This document shows, piece after piece, positions 34,659 to 42,841 of a DNA stretch of 64,000 nucleotides (within the stretch, counting starts at the first letter, position 1; each line of letters begins with the position of its first letter). The DNA is from Terripilifer ovatus (GTDB lineage Bacteria; Pseudomonadota; Alphaproteobacteria; Rhizobiales; Beijerinckiaceae): the NCBI GenBank assembly GCA_029222685.1, contig JARHVB010000038.1:24977-88976 (forward strand). The letters run 5' to 3'. The notes under the pieces are model-generated. The model worked only from the letters and a program-made list of their open reading frames with translations. It was not told the origin of the DNA and made no database searches. The position numbers and the translations under genes were made by a program.

Positions 34659-34946
34659 TCAATATTGATTGAGCCCCGCATGTTCCATCTCGCCGCGGTC
34701 GAGTGCCGCGGTGATTGCCTTCACCAGTTCACGCGCCGTCTCCGCCGACAGTTCGATGGCGATGCGGTCCTGGCCGCCGTTGGCCTGGTTGATGAAATCG
34801 ATGCCGAGCGCGTGGTCGAGCGGCGCGTGATAGGGATGATCGAAATAGACATGGGCGGTGTCGACGGATTTCCACTCCGCGAGGCCCTTGGAACTGCCCT
34901 TGGCGCTGCCGTAGAGGGCGACTTTTTCGACAATGTACGAGCACAT
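34659..34946 (-). CDS. DUF6295-like protein
   Basis: This 95-residue protein starts MCSYIVEKVALYGSAKGSS and contains VYFDHPYHAPLDHALGIDF and RIAIELSAETARELVKAI. The cysteine at position 2 and the DHPYHAP block match what I know of DUF6295 proteins. It is encoded 14 bases downstream of the dienelactone hydrolase gene on the same strand, so the two are co-expressed. The function is unknown; the linkage suggests an accessory role in the same pathway. Confidence 0.78.
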   Translation of the reverse strand: MCSYIVEKVALYGSAKGSSKGLAEWKSVDTAHVYFDHPYHAPLDHALGIDFINQANGGQDRIAIELSAETARELVKAITAALDRGEMEHAGLNQY

Positions 34947-34960
34947 GATCGGCTGTCCTT

Positions 34961-35725
34961 TCAGCTAAAGCGGGCGCGGGGGCCGATGGTCTTGTCGAGG
35001 AAGTCGATGACCTTCTGCCAGGCGGCTTTCGCCTGTTCCGGCTTGTAGGCGGGGCGGTCGACTGCGAAGAAGCCATGCCCGACCCCGTCGTAGCGATGGA
35101 ATTCATAGGTTTTGCCGAGCTTTTTCAGCACGGCTTCGGTGTCGTTGACCTGTTTGGGGCTCGGATTGGCGTCATCATTGCCGAAAATGCCGAGCAGCGG
35201 GCAGTTCAGGCCCGACGTCAGTTCGATGGGCGCCACCGGCCGGGCAGGCGTGATGTCGGCCGGGTCTTCGACGATGACCCGGCCGCCCCAGCAGTCCACC
35301 GCGGCATCGACGTGATTGAGGCTGCAGGCGGCGAGATAAGTCTGGCGGCCGCCGGAGCAGAAACCCATGACCGCGACCTTGCCGTTGGAATTGGCCTGGG
35401 CGCGCAGAAATGCCATGGCGCCAGCCACGTCGCCCATCACCTGCTCGTCGGTGACGCCACCCTTGGCGCGCGAACGGGCGGCGCAATCGTCGGGCGAACC
35501 GGGGCCTTCGCGGAAGTAGAGATCGGGGGCGATGCAGGCGAAGCCGTAGTGAGCCAGTTTGCGGGCGGCTTCCTGGATCCAGTCGTCCCAGCCCGGCATG
35601 TGGTGGATGAGCACGACGCCGCCAACCATCTCCTTCGTCGTCGGCCGCGCGTAATTGGCCTGCCCCTTGTCACCGTTATGCGCCGTGAACGGCACGATTT
35701 CAGTGACCATTCCCAAATACGACAT
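34961..35725 (-). CDS. dienelactone hydrolase family protein
   Basis: This 254-residue alpha/beta-hydrolase has the DLH-type catalytic triad: Cys123 in VMGFCSGGR, an aspartate in FGNDDANPS (184/185) and His217 in GVGHGF. Classical DLH opens dienelactone in the chlorocatechol pathway; many homologues act on other esters or lactones. I start at 35725, with GGGAG seven bases upstream; the frame opens earlier (35818), but that N-terminus is not family-like. It is followed by the DUF6295 gene. The substrate is not evident. Confidence 0.88.
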   Translation of the reverse strand: MSYLGMVTEIVPFTAHNGDKGQANYARPTTKEMVGGVVLIHHMPGWDDWIQEAARKLAHYGFACIAPDLYFREGPGSPDDCAARSRAKGGVTDEQVMGDVAGAMAFLRAQANSNGKVAVMGFCSGGRQTYLAACSLNHVDAAVDCWGGRVIVEDPADITPARPVAPIELTSGLNCPLLGIFGNDDANPSPKQVNDTEAVLKKLGKTYEFHRYDGVGHGFFAVDRPAYKPEQAKAAWQKVIDFLDKTIGPRARFS

Positions 35726-35844
35726 GCTGATCTCCCTATTGGGGTGCGATTGGAGTTTGCGGGTGATGTTTAAAACATCATCGTAGAGAACTTCGCCGAG
35801 GGGTGGAACCGTAAACATAGCCAGACGCGGGCGCGACCGGTGCC

Positions 35845-35881
35845 TGAAAACGCAAACGCCGGGCGTTGGGACGCCCGGCGT
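35845..35881 (-). terminator. intrinsic terminator of scoAB
   Basis: On the minus strand, a perfect 11-bp stem (arms at 35871-35881 and 35856-35866, four-base loop) is followed by TTTGCGTTTTC. It lies 24 bases after the scoB stop codon. An A/T-rich run on the other side could let it work in both directions, but no plus-strand gene ends there. Confidence 0.8.
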
Positions 35882-35904
35882 GCAAAATAATTATTTTTTG
35901 AAGA

Positions 35905-36564
35905 TCAGGCGGCCGCGGCGAGACCTGGCGCAACCTTGAAGCCCGCTTCAGTCTTGCTCCTGATCTCGTCCAGGGTCACCCCGTCGGCGAGTTCGACGAG
36001 CGTCATGCCGTCCTTGCCCTTCTGGTCGATGTTGAAGACGCCGAGATCGGTGATCACCACGTCGACGACGCCGGCGCCGGTCAGCGGCAGGTTGCAGCGC
36101 TTCAGGAGCTTGGGGCCGTCCTTGGCTACATGTTCCATGACAACGACAACGCGTTTGACGCCGGCGACCAGATCCATGGCGCCGCCCATGCCCTTGACCA
36201 TCTTGCCGGGGATCATCCAGTTGGCGAGATCGCCGTTCTCGGCGACCTGCATGGCGCCGAGGATCGACAGGTCGATATGGCCGCCGCGCACCATGGCGAA
36301 GCTGTCGGCGGAGGAGAAATAGCTCGTCGTCGGCAGTTCGGTCACCGTCTGTTTGCCGGCATTGATCAGGTCGGCGTCTTCCTCGCCCTCATAAGGGAAG
36401 GGGCCCATGCCGAGCATGCCGTTTTCGCTCTGCAGCTGAACGGTCATTCCCTGCGGAATGTAATTGGAAACCAGCGTCGGGATGCCGATGCCGAGATTGA
36501 CGTAGAATCCGTCCTGCAATTCCTTGGCGGCGCGGGCGGCCATCTGTTCGCGTGTCCAGGCCAT
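35905..36564 (-). CDS. scoB: 3-oxoacid CoA-transferase subunit B
   Basis: This is the B subunit of a succinyl-CoA:3-ketoacid CoA-transferase (219 residues). The catalytic glutamate, which forms the glutamyl-CoA intermediate, is Glu47 in QLQSENGMLGMGPFP. GIGIPTLV and the MDLVAGVKRVVVVMEH block are also typical. A strong GAGGAGG precedes the ATG. It is 24 bases downstream of scoA. It could equally be a 3-oxoadipate CoA-transferase (PcaJ); no protocatechuate genes are nearby, so a ketone-body or acetoacetate role is favoured. Confidence 0.94.
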   Translation of the reverse strand: MAWTREQMAARAAKELQDGFYVNLGIGIPTLVSNYIPQGMTVQLQSENGMLGMGPFPYEGEEDADLINAGKQTVTELPTTSYFSSADSFAMVRGGHIDLSILGAMQVAENGDLANWMIPGKMVKGMGGAMDLVAGVKRVVVVMEHVAKDGPKLLKRCNLPLTGAGVVDVVITDLGVFNIDQKGKDGMTLVELADGVTLDEIRSKTEAGFKVAPGLAAAA

Positions 36565-36588
36565 GGGTGAGCCTCCTCGATTGGGTGT

Positions 36589-37290
36589 TCAGGCGCGCTT
36601 GCGGGTGGTGCGGAATTCGATCCGCTTCGGCGCGTTGGGCGTGTGAACGATGCGGTTGACGAAAATGCCGGGAGTGTGGATGTGGTCGGGATCGATCTGG
36701 CCGGCTTCAACCAGTTCCTCCACCTCGACTACGGTCACCTTGCCGGCGGTCGCCATCATCGGATTGAAGTTGCGCGCCGTCTTGCGATAGACGAGATTGC
36801 CTTCCGTATCGCCCTTCCAGGCATGGATGATGGAAACGTCCGCCTTGAGCGCGCGTTCCATGACGTATTTCTCGCCGTCGAATTCCTTGATTTCCTTGCC
36901 CTCGGCGATGATGGTGCCGACGCCGGTCTTGGTGAAGAACGCCGGGATGCCGGCGCCGCCGGCACGGATCCGCTCCGACAAAGTGCCCTGCGGCGTGAAT
37001 TCGAGCTCGAGCTCGCCGGCGAGATACTGCTGCGCGAAAATCTTGTTCTCGCCGACGTAGGACGAGATCATTTTCTTGATCTGCCGGCTTTCGAGCAGTT
37101 TGCCGAGGCCGATGCCGTCGACGCCGGCATTGTTGGAAATCACGGTCAGGTTCTTGGCGCCGGATTCGAGGATCGCTTCAGCGAGGATTTCGGGAATGCC
37201 GCAAAGACCGAATCCGCCGGACATGATCGTCATGCCGTCCTTGAGCAGGCCGGCCATGGCGGCGCGGGGATCGGGATAAACCTTTTTCAT
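36589..37290 (-). CDS. scoA: 3-oxoacid CoA-transferase subunit A
   Basis: This is the partner A subunit (233 residues), with the CoA-transferase I signature GGFGLCGIPE near residues 25-34, ISNNAGVDGIGLGKLL and GAGIPAFFTKTGVGT. Together with ScoB it transfers CoA from succinyl-CoA to a 3-oxoacid such as acetoacetate. The ATG at 37290 gives the usual N-terminus MKKVYPDPRAAM; the frame extends upstream without family similarity. The pair has its own terminator and a 271-bp region shared with the divergent glucan exporter gene. Confidence 0.94.
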   Translation of the reverse strand: MKKVYPDPRAAMAGLLKDGMTIMSGGFGLCGIPEILAEAILESGAKNLTVISNNAGVDGIGLGKLLESRQIKKMISSYVGENKIFAQQYLAGELELEFTPQGTLSERIRAGGAGIPAFFTKTGVGTIIAEGKEIKEFDGEKYVMERALKADVSIIHAWKGDTEGNLVYRKTARNFNPMMATAGKVTVVEVEELVEAGQIDPDHIHTPGIFVNRIVHTPNAPKRIEFRTTRKRA

Positions 37291-37561
37291 GGAACCACCG
37301 GGGAATGTCGGAAAAGACCGGAGAGGAATAGCCTCGGGAGGTCGGAAATCCAAGCGATTTGTCGACCGGCCTGTCTGTCTTCGGCCCGCATCGTGGCAAA
37401 TCGCCCGGCTTTCGGCGGATGTGGCGGCAAATGTGGATTGCTATCCCCCTGCCTGTGGCTTGCCGGGCAAGGCTGCGTTATCCCTAGAGTTGGGCTCTAA
37501 ATAATACGGCTGCGATCTTACTGCCGCGGCTCGATACCGAGGCTCCCGGATACCGAGGCTT

Positions 37562-39334
37562 ATGAATATTTTTCGGCTCTATGTGCGTGTTCTCAGCCTG
37601 CTCGGCAGCGAGCGCAACCTGGCGATCATGCTGGTCATCGCCAATGCGGCGCTGGCGGTGGCGGCTTTCGCAGAACCGGTTCTGTTCGGGCGTATCATCG
37701 ACAAGCTGACCGAGGCGCAGGCGCAATCGCGCCCGATCGGTTGGAGCGAAATCGGCACCTTGATGGGCGCGTGGGGCGCGTTCGGCCTGTTCACCATCGG
37801 CGCTTCGGTGCTGGTCGCGCTGCACGCCGACCGGCTGTCGCACCGGCGGCGGCTGGCGGTGATGGGCCAGTATTTCGATCACGTCCTGCACCTGCCGCTC
37901 GGTTTCCATACCTCCGTCCATTCCGGCCGCCTGCTGAAGACCATGCTTGAGGGCGCGACTTCGATGGCCGGGCTGTGGCTGTCGTTCTTTCGCGAAAACT
38001 GTTCGTCCTTCGTCGGCCTGTTCATCCTGCTGCCGGCGACGATGTTCATCAACTGGCGGCTCGGGGCGCTGCTGGTGGTTCTGGTGTTTCTGTTTGCCGG
38101 CGTGATGTGGGCGGTGCTGCGCCGGACCGAGAGCCTTCAGGGCGCAGTGGAGGTGATCCAGGGCGATCTCGCCGAACGCGCCTCGGATGCACTGGGCAAT
38201 GTGGCGGTGATCCAGAGTTTTACCCGCATCGAAATGGAATCGGTGGCGCTGCGGCGCATCAGCGATCTGTTTCTCGCCGCGCAGATCCCGGTGCTGTCAT
38301 GGTGGGCGCTGGCGGCGGTGGCGACGCGGGCCGCGGCGACGTTGACGATCCTGTCGATCTTCATTCTCGGCACCTGGCTCTACATGCATAGCCTGTCGAC
38401 GATCGGCCAGATCGTCACCTTCATGAGTTTCGCAGGTCTCCTCATCGGCAAGCTCGAACAAGTGGTCACCTTCGTGAACTGGCTGTTCATGGTGGCGCCG
38501 AAGCTGAAAGATTATTTCGACATCATGGATACGAAGCCGCAGGTGGAAGACCTGCCGGGCGCGCGTGACATCGGCCGGCTCACCGGGCAGGTGTCGTTCC
38601 AGGATGTGACGTTCAACTACGATACGCGGCGGATCGCCGTCGACGATGTGTCGTTCGACGTGCAGCCTGGTGAGACGGTGGCGCTGGTCGGCGCCACGGG
38701 CTCGGGCAAGTCGACCACGCTTGGCCTGCTGCATCGCGTCTTCGATCCTGTCGAGGGTGCGGTGCGCATCGACGGCGTCGATATCCGCGAGATGACGCTC
38801 GTATCGCTCCGACGCAATATCGGCGTGGTGTTTCAGGAGCCGATGCTGTTTGCCCGTTCGATCGAGGAAAACATCAGAGTCGGCAAGCCCGATGCGACCG
38901 ACGAAGAGGTGCAGATCGCCATCGAGCGGGCGCAGGCGAAAGACTTCATCGCGCGCCAGCCCGACGGGCTGAAGACCATTGTCGGCGAGCGCGGCCGCTC
39001 GCTGTCGGGCGGCGAACGCCAGAGGGTCGCCATCGCCCGCGCGCTGCTGAAAGACCCGCCGATCATGATCTTCGACGAGGCGACGAGCGCGCTCGACGCG
39101 ACGACGGAGAAACTGCTGCAGGCGGCGCTCGAAGCGGCGATGCAGGGCCGCACCACCTTCGTCATCGCGCATCGGCTGGCGACGATCCGCAACGCCTCGC
39201 GCATCCTGGTGTTCGATCAGGGCAGAGTCGTCGAGAGCGGTTCGTTCGCCGAACTCGTTGCGCTCAACGGCAAGTTCGCGGCGCTGGCACGGGCGCAGTT
39301 CATGGCCGACGCAGCGCCTGCGGCGGCGCAGTGA
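37562..39334 (+). CDS. ndvA: cyclic beta-1,2-glucan ABC exporter (NdvA/ChvA type)
   Basis: This 590-residue half-transporter has a six-helix membrane domain (about 20-300) and a nucleotide-binding domain with Walker A GATGSGKST (377-385), signature LSGGERQRVAIARAL (from 481) and Walker B IMIFDEATSALD. The N-terminus MNIFRLYVRVLSLLGSER and the overall length match NdvA/ChvA, which export cyclic beta-glucan for osmotic adaptation and host interaction in rhizobia and relatives. A 12-bp direct repeat, GATACCGAGGCT, lies at 37533-37544 and 37549-37560; the second copy gives the GAGG just before the ATG. The glucan synthase is not in the window. Confidence 0.88.
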   Translation: MNIFRLYVRVLSLLGSERNLAIMLVIANAALAVAAFAEPVLFGRIIDKLTEAQAQSRPIGWSEIGTLMGAWGAFGLFTIGASVLVALHADRLSHRRRLAVMGQYFDHVLHLPLGFHTSVHSGRLLKTMLEGATSMAGLWLSFFRENCSSFVGLFILLPATMFINWRLGALLVVLVFLFAGVMWAVLRRTESLQGAVEVIQGDLAERASDALGNVAVIQSFTRIEMESVALRRISDLFLAAQIPVLSWWALAAVATRAAATLTILSIFILGTWLYMHSLSTIGQIVTFMSFAGLLIGKLEQVVTFVNWLFMVAPKLKDYFDIMDTKPQVEDLPGARDIGRLTGQVSFQDVTFNYDTRRIAVDDVSFDVQPGETVALVGATGSGKSTTLGLLHRVFDPVEGAVRIDGVDIREMTLVSLRRNIGVVFQEPMLFARSIEENIRVGKPDATDEEVQIAIERAQAKDFIARQPDGLKTIVGERGRSLSGGERQRVAIARALLKDPPIMIFDEATSALDATTEKLLQAALEAAMQGRTTFVIAHRLATIRNASRILVFDQGRVVESGSFAELVALNGKFAALARAQFMADAAPAAAQ

Positions 39335-39376
39335 ACTGGCGCTCGCCCGCACCTCGGTTCTAGATCAGGAGTAGAC

Positions 39377-39868
39377 ATGAGTTATGTCGCGAAAGTGCTG
39401 CAGCCGGGGGAAACCGTCCTCGCAACCGGCAAGTTTCACTGGATCATCTATCTCTGGTCTCTCTTCTGGCTGCTGCTCGGCATCGTTCTGTTCCTGGCCC
39501 TGACCGCAAGCTCTGCGGGGGAGCTTGCTTCAACGCAAACCGGATTTGAGAGGAGCAGGATGGCCGAAGTCGCCTTGCTCGTCTTTTTGGTCCTGGCGAT
39601 TCTTTCGTTTGTCCGCGCCTGGTTTCGCCAATGGACGACAGAGCTTGCCATCACGGATCGCCGGGTGATCTACAAGACGGGCTTCATCAAGCGGATCACC
39701 GCCGAGATGAACATGGGCAAGGTCGAGACCGTCCAGGTCGATCAGCCGGTGCTCGGGCGACTGCTGAATTACGGCACCATCCATATCAGGGGGACCGGCA
39801 CCGGCATTGAACATCTGGACCGGATCGCGGACCCGTTGGCGCTGCGCACGGCGATCACCGCCAAATAG
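39377..39868 (+). CDS. PH-domain (bPH, PF03703-like) membrane protein
   Basis: This 163-residue protein has two membrane helices (about 23-44 and 57-80) followed by a bacterial PH-like domain with the pattern TELAITDRRVIYKTGFIKR, MNMGKVETVQVDQPVLGRLL and NYGTIHIRGTGTG. AGGAG lies before the ATG. It follows the glucan exporter by 42 bases and may be co-transcribed. These proteins are of unknown function, possibly membrane-stress related. Confidence 0.87.
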   Translation: MSYVAKVLQPGETVLATGKFHWIIYLWSLFWLLLGIVLFLALTASSAGELASTQTGFERSRMAEVALLVFLVLAILSFVRAWFRQWTTELAITDRRVIYKTGFIKRITAEMNMGKVETVQVDQPVLGRLLNYGTIHIRGTGTGIEHLDRIADPLALRTAITAK

Positions 39869-39877
39869 CCGGCAGGC

Positions 39878-40687
39878 TCATGCGGAGCGGCGGCCGGCCG
39901 CCGTCGGCAGGATATGCCCTGCCGCCTGCAGGGATTTCTCTATTCGCGAACGCACATCGAGAAGCGGCTCGACGTGGGCGCGCATGCTTTTGGTTGTGGC
40001 GGAGCCGTAGTTTGCGACGTTGATGGCACCGATGAGTTCGCCGCTTCGGTTGCGGATGGGTGCGGCAACGCCGGTGATGGCTGTGTGGAGGAGGCCTTTG
40101 ACTTCGACCCACCCGTGGGCCCGGCCTTTTTCGATCGAGGCGCGCAGCTTCGTCAGCGCCGGAGGGTCGATCAATCCCTTCCGGCTCTGCATGTATTGCT
40201 CGAACTGGTCATGCGGCAGCGCCGACAGCAGGGCGTGACCGAGCGATGTGGTGTGGGCTGGAACGCGGCCGCCGATGCCCACTGCCATCTGAAGAATCTT
40301 CGGGCCTGAGGCGCGCGCAACGAAAAGCGCCTGATCGTTGTCGAGGACGGCGAAGCTGCACGATTCTGAGGTGATGGTCGACAGCTCGTTCAGGAGCGGC
40401 TGCACCAGCCGGTCGATCTGCATGGAGCTGACGAAAGCGAAGCCGAGGTCGAGCACTTTCGGCTGCAGGTAATAGCGATCGTCGTCGGCGCCGATGTAGC
40501 CGAGCGCCTGCAAGGTGAGCAGAAACCGCCTGGTTGCCGCGCGGCTCAATCCGCTGCGTTTGGCGATGTCGGTAGCGCGCAAATTCGGGCCGCTCGCATC
40601 GAACGCCTGGATGACGAGCAGGCCGCGCGCCAGCGATTCCGAAAACCACGGCGCTTTTTCTGCCTTGCTGTCCTGCTCAGCTTTCAT
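39878..40687 (-). CDS. IclR-family transcriptional regulator
   Basis: This 269-residue protein has an N-terminal winged helix (GLLVIQAFDASGPNLRATD, then SGLSRAATRRFLLTLQALGY) and a C-terminal IclR effector domain ending in YGSATTKSMRAHVEPLL. It resembles PcaR/PobR-type regulators of aromatic catabolism. I start at 40687; an open frame up to 40813 would run through the palindromic operator and is unlikely. It is divergent from the crotonase-binding-protein-enolase-ligase cluster and probably regulates it in response to a pathway compound. Confidence 0.91.
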   Translation of the reverse strand: MKAEQDSKAEKAPWFSESLARGLLVIQAFDASGPNLRATDIAKRSGLSRAATRRFLLTLQALGYIGADDDRYYLQPKVLDLGFAFVSSMQIDRLVQPLLNELSTITSESCSFAVLDNDQALFVARASGPKILQMAVGIGGRVPAHTTSLGHALLSALPHDQFEQYMQSRKGLIDPPALTKLRASIEKGRAHGWVEVKGLLHTAITGVAAPIRNRSGELIGAINVANYGSATTKSMRAHVEPLLDVRSRIEKSLQAAGHILPTAAGRRSA

Positions 40688-40767
40688 GACCTGCTTCCCG
40701 TGCTCTGCTTCCTCGCAGCCGCCTCGGGAATGCATCGACTTGACATCGGTGCCCAGTTCGCCGAACC

Positions 40768-40805
40768 TTGTGCGAATAATGATTATTTGTGCGATTATCG
40801 CACAA
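40768..40805. promoter_or_regulatory. candidate IclR operator: three TTGTGCGA boxes
   Basis: TTGTGCGA occurs at 40768-40775 and 40787-40794 as direct copies 19 bp apart, and as TCGCACAA at 40798-40805. The last two form a near-perfect 19-bp palindrome, TTGTGCGATTATCGCACAA. A small palindrome AATAAT-G-ATTATT lies between the first two boxes. It sits 25 bases upstream of the crotonase start codon and 80 bases from the IclR start. The layout matches multi-box IclR operators. Confidence 0.7.
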
Positions 40806-40829
40806 TGACACATCAGGTTGGAAAGAGCA

Positions 40830-41672
40830 ATGACGATGCAGCGGCAATGTGTGAAGGTTGAAAAGCGTGACGGGATCAGCTGGGTGTATCTGAACCGCCC
40901 CGAGAAGAAGAACGCGATGAGCCCGCAGCTTCACCTCGATATGGACGCCGTGCTCGAGGAGCTGGAGACGGACCCGGACACCAAGGTGGTGGTGATCGCG
41001 GGGGCTGGCGACAATTTCTGCGCGGGCCAGGATCTCAAGGAATTCTTCCGCGGACTTGAGGACAAGCCGGCCGAATTCAAACGCATTTCCAAAGTCGCCA
41101 ACCGCTGGCGCTGGGATCGTCTCTACATGTACGACAAGCCGACGATCTGCATGGTCGACGGCTATTGCGCCGGCGGCGCCTTCATGCAGCTGATCGCCAC
41201 CGACTTCGTCGTGACGTCGAAGGAAGCGACGTTTTCGCTGTCGGAAGTGAACTGGGGCATCATCCCCGGCGCGCTGGTCGCCAAGGCGGTGTCGCAGGCG
41301 CTCGGTTATCGCGATGCGCTCTATTATGCCTGCCTCGGCGATGCCTTCGACGGCGAGGAGGCGAAGCGGATCGGACTTGCGAACATCTGCGTGCCGCGCG
41401 CGGATCTGGTCAAGGAAACCGAAAAGCTTGCAAAAAAGCTGATGGCGAAAAGCCCGGAAGTGCTGCGAGCTACCAAGCAGGCGATGCGCTCGGTCCGCAC
41501 CATGGATGTGCAGCAGGCCTACGATTACCTCGATGTGAAGAATGCCGCGATCAGGGTCAGCGACCCGGAACACTCCTACCGCACCGGCCTGACGCAGTTC
41601 CTCGACAAGAAGACTTTCAAGCCGGTCTATGAACCGTTTGAACTTGGAACGGGCGACGGCACACGCAAATAA
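40830..41672 (+). CDS. crotonase-family enzyme related to hydroxycinnamoyl-CoA hydratase-lyase
   Basis: This 280-residue crotonase has the oxyanion-hole segments AGQDLK (65-70) and GYCAGGAF (111-118) and an acidic residue Glu139 in SLSEVNWGIIPG. It is clearly closest, from memory, to p-hydroxycinnamoyl-CoA hydratase-lyase (HCHL), sharing LNRPEKKNAMSP and the SEVNWG block. However, the position of the phenol-binding Tyr75 of HCHL is Phe72 here (DLKEFF), so the substrate may differ from ferulate or coumarate. Start: ATG at 40830; 40836 is possible. First gene of the cluster controlled by the IclR operator. Confidence 0.85.
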   Translation: MTMQRQCVKVEKRDGISWVYLNRPEKKNAMSPQLHLDMDAVLEELETDPDTKVVVIAGAGDNFCAGQDLKEFFRGLEDKPAEFKRISKVANRWRWDRLYMYDKPTICMVDGYCAGGAFMQLIATDFVVTSKEATFSLSEVNWGIIPGALVAKAVSQALGYRDALYYACLGDAFDGEEAKRIGLANICVPRADLVKETEKLAKKLMAKSPEVLRATKQAMRSVRTMDVQQAYDYLDVKNAAIRVSDPEHSYRTGLTQFLDKKTFKPVYEPFELGTGDGTRK

Positions 41673-41720
41673 GCGGCGAAAGACAAGACGCCGTCGCTTC
41701 GAGGAAGGGGAGGGATACCG

Positions 41721-42695
41721 ATGACAGAACGATGGAATGCGCGTGCGATTGCACTGCTCATGCTGGTGGGCCTTGCGCTGTGGCCGGCAATGGCCGCGGC
41801 GCAGAACTGGCCAGACCGGCCGGTGAAAATGCTTGTTCCTGCTGCGGCCGGCGGCACGGCGGATATTCTGACCCGGCTCGTCTCCAGCAAGCTCTCCGAA
41901 GCGCTCGGGCAGCAGTTGGTGATCGAGAACCGGCCGGGTGCAGGCGGGCACATCGCCGGTGCTGCCGCGGCGCATGCGGACGCCGACGGCTACACTTTGT
42001 TTTCCAGCGGGTTCCTGACCCATTCCATCGGCAGGCTGCTCTTCAAGAACCTGACCTACGATCCGATGAAGGATCTGCCGCCGTTCGCGATGATGGCGAT
42101 CTCACCCAACATGCTGGTGGTGCGGGCGTCGCTGCCGGCCAAAACGCTGCAGGAGTTCATCGCGCTGGCCAAATCGAAGCCTGGCGGCCTGACCTATTCC
42201 TCGTCCGGCATCGGCACATCGGGACATCTCGCCGGAGAGCTTCTGAAAAAGATGGCCGGCATCGAGGTGGTGCATGTGCCGTTCAAAAGCGGGCCGGATT
42301 CCGTCACTGCCGTGCTGGCAGGCGACATCGATTTCACCTTCTTCACCCTGCCGGCGCTGCTGCCGCAGGTCGAGGACGGCAAGCTTCGCGCGCTGGCCAT
42401 CACCAGCAAGGAGCGCAGCGCGCTGGTGCCTCAGGTTCCAACCGTCGCCGAACTGGGCTTTCCCGATTTCGAGGTCATCGCCTGGTATGGCCTGTCGGCG
42501 CCGCTCAATACACCGCCGGCGATCACGGCGCGGCTGACGGCGGAGACGAAGCGGATTGTGGAGTCCGAGGAGATGAAGGCGAAGTTTGCGACACTCGGTT
42601 CGGAGCCGCGCTTCCTTGATGCGCAGGGCACGGCAGCGTTCGTGGCGAAAGACACGCAGCGCTGGGCGGCAATCTTAGGCGCAGGAAATCTTTAG
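41721..42695 (+). CDS. TTT/Bug-family periplasmic substrate-binding protein
   Basis: This 324-residue protein has a signal peptide ending near AMAAAQ (about residue 27) and typical Bug features: RPVKMLVPAAAGGTADIL, VIENRPGAGGHIAGA and KPGGLTYSSSGIGTSGHLAGE. It should bind a carboxylate ligand in the periplasm. GGGGAGGG precedes the ATG. It is 48 bases downstream of the crotonase. No TctAB permease is present. The ligand is presumably the cluster substrate or a related acid. Confidence 0.87.
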   Translation: MTERWNARAIALLMLVGLALWPAMAAAQNWPDRPVKMLVPAAAGGTADILTRLVSSKLSEALGQQLVIENRPGAGGHIAGAAAAHADADGYTLFSSGFLTHSIGRLLFKNLTYDPMKDLPPFAMMAISPNMLVVRASLPAKTLQEFIALAKSKPGGLTYSSSGIGTSGHLAGELLKKMAGIEVVHVPFKSGPDSVTAVLAGDIDFTFFTLPALLPQVEDGKLRALAITSKERSALVPQVPTVAELGFPDFEVIAWYGLSAPLNTPPAITARLTAETKRIVESEEMKAKFATLGSEPRFLDAQGTAAFVAKDTQRWAAILGAGNL

Positions 42696-42722
42696 ATGCT
42701 GAAAGATGTCGAAGATGAGCGA

Positions 42723-42827
42723 TGTCATTCCCGACGTCCGCGTAGCGGGCGAGCGGGAATCCAGAAGCCGAAGGTCTCAGCGTTTGCCCCTGGATTCCCG
42801 TTCCGCCTGCGGCGGCCGGGAATGACA
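42723..42827. repeat. family A palindromic repeat (copy 4) inside the catabolic cluster
   Basis: A 105-bp copy with perfect termini TGTCATTCCCG and CGGGAATGACA. It fills the gap between the binding-protein gene and the enolase-superfamily gene and ends 14 bases before the latter's GTG start, so it lies within the presumed operon. Confidence 0.85.
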
Positions 42828-42841
42828 CCGAGGGCGATAGC

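Noticed and set aside
40688..40813. Upstream extension of the IclR protein
   Set aside because: It would begin in the palindromic operator and adds residues unlike IclR proteins; the ATG at 40687 fits the family.
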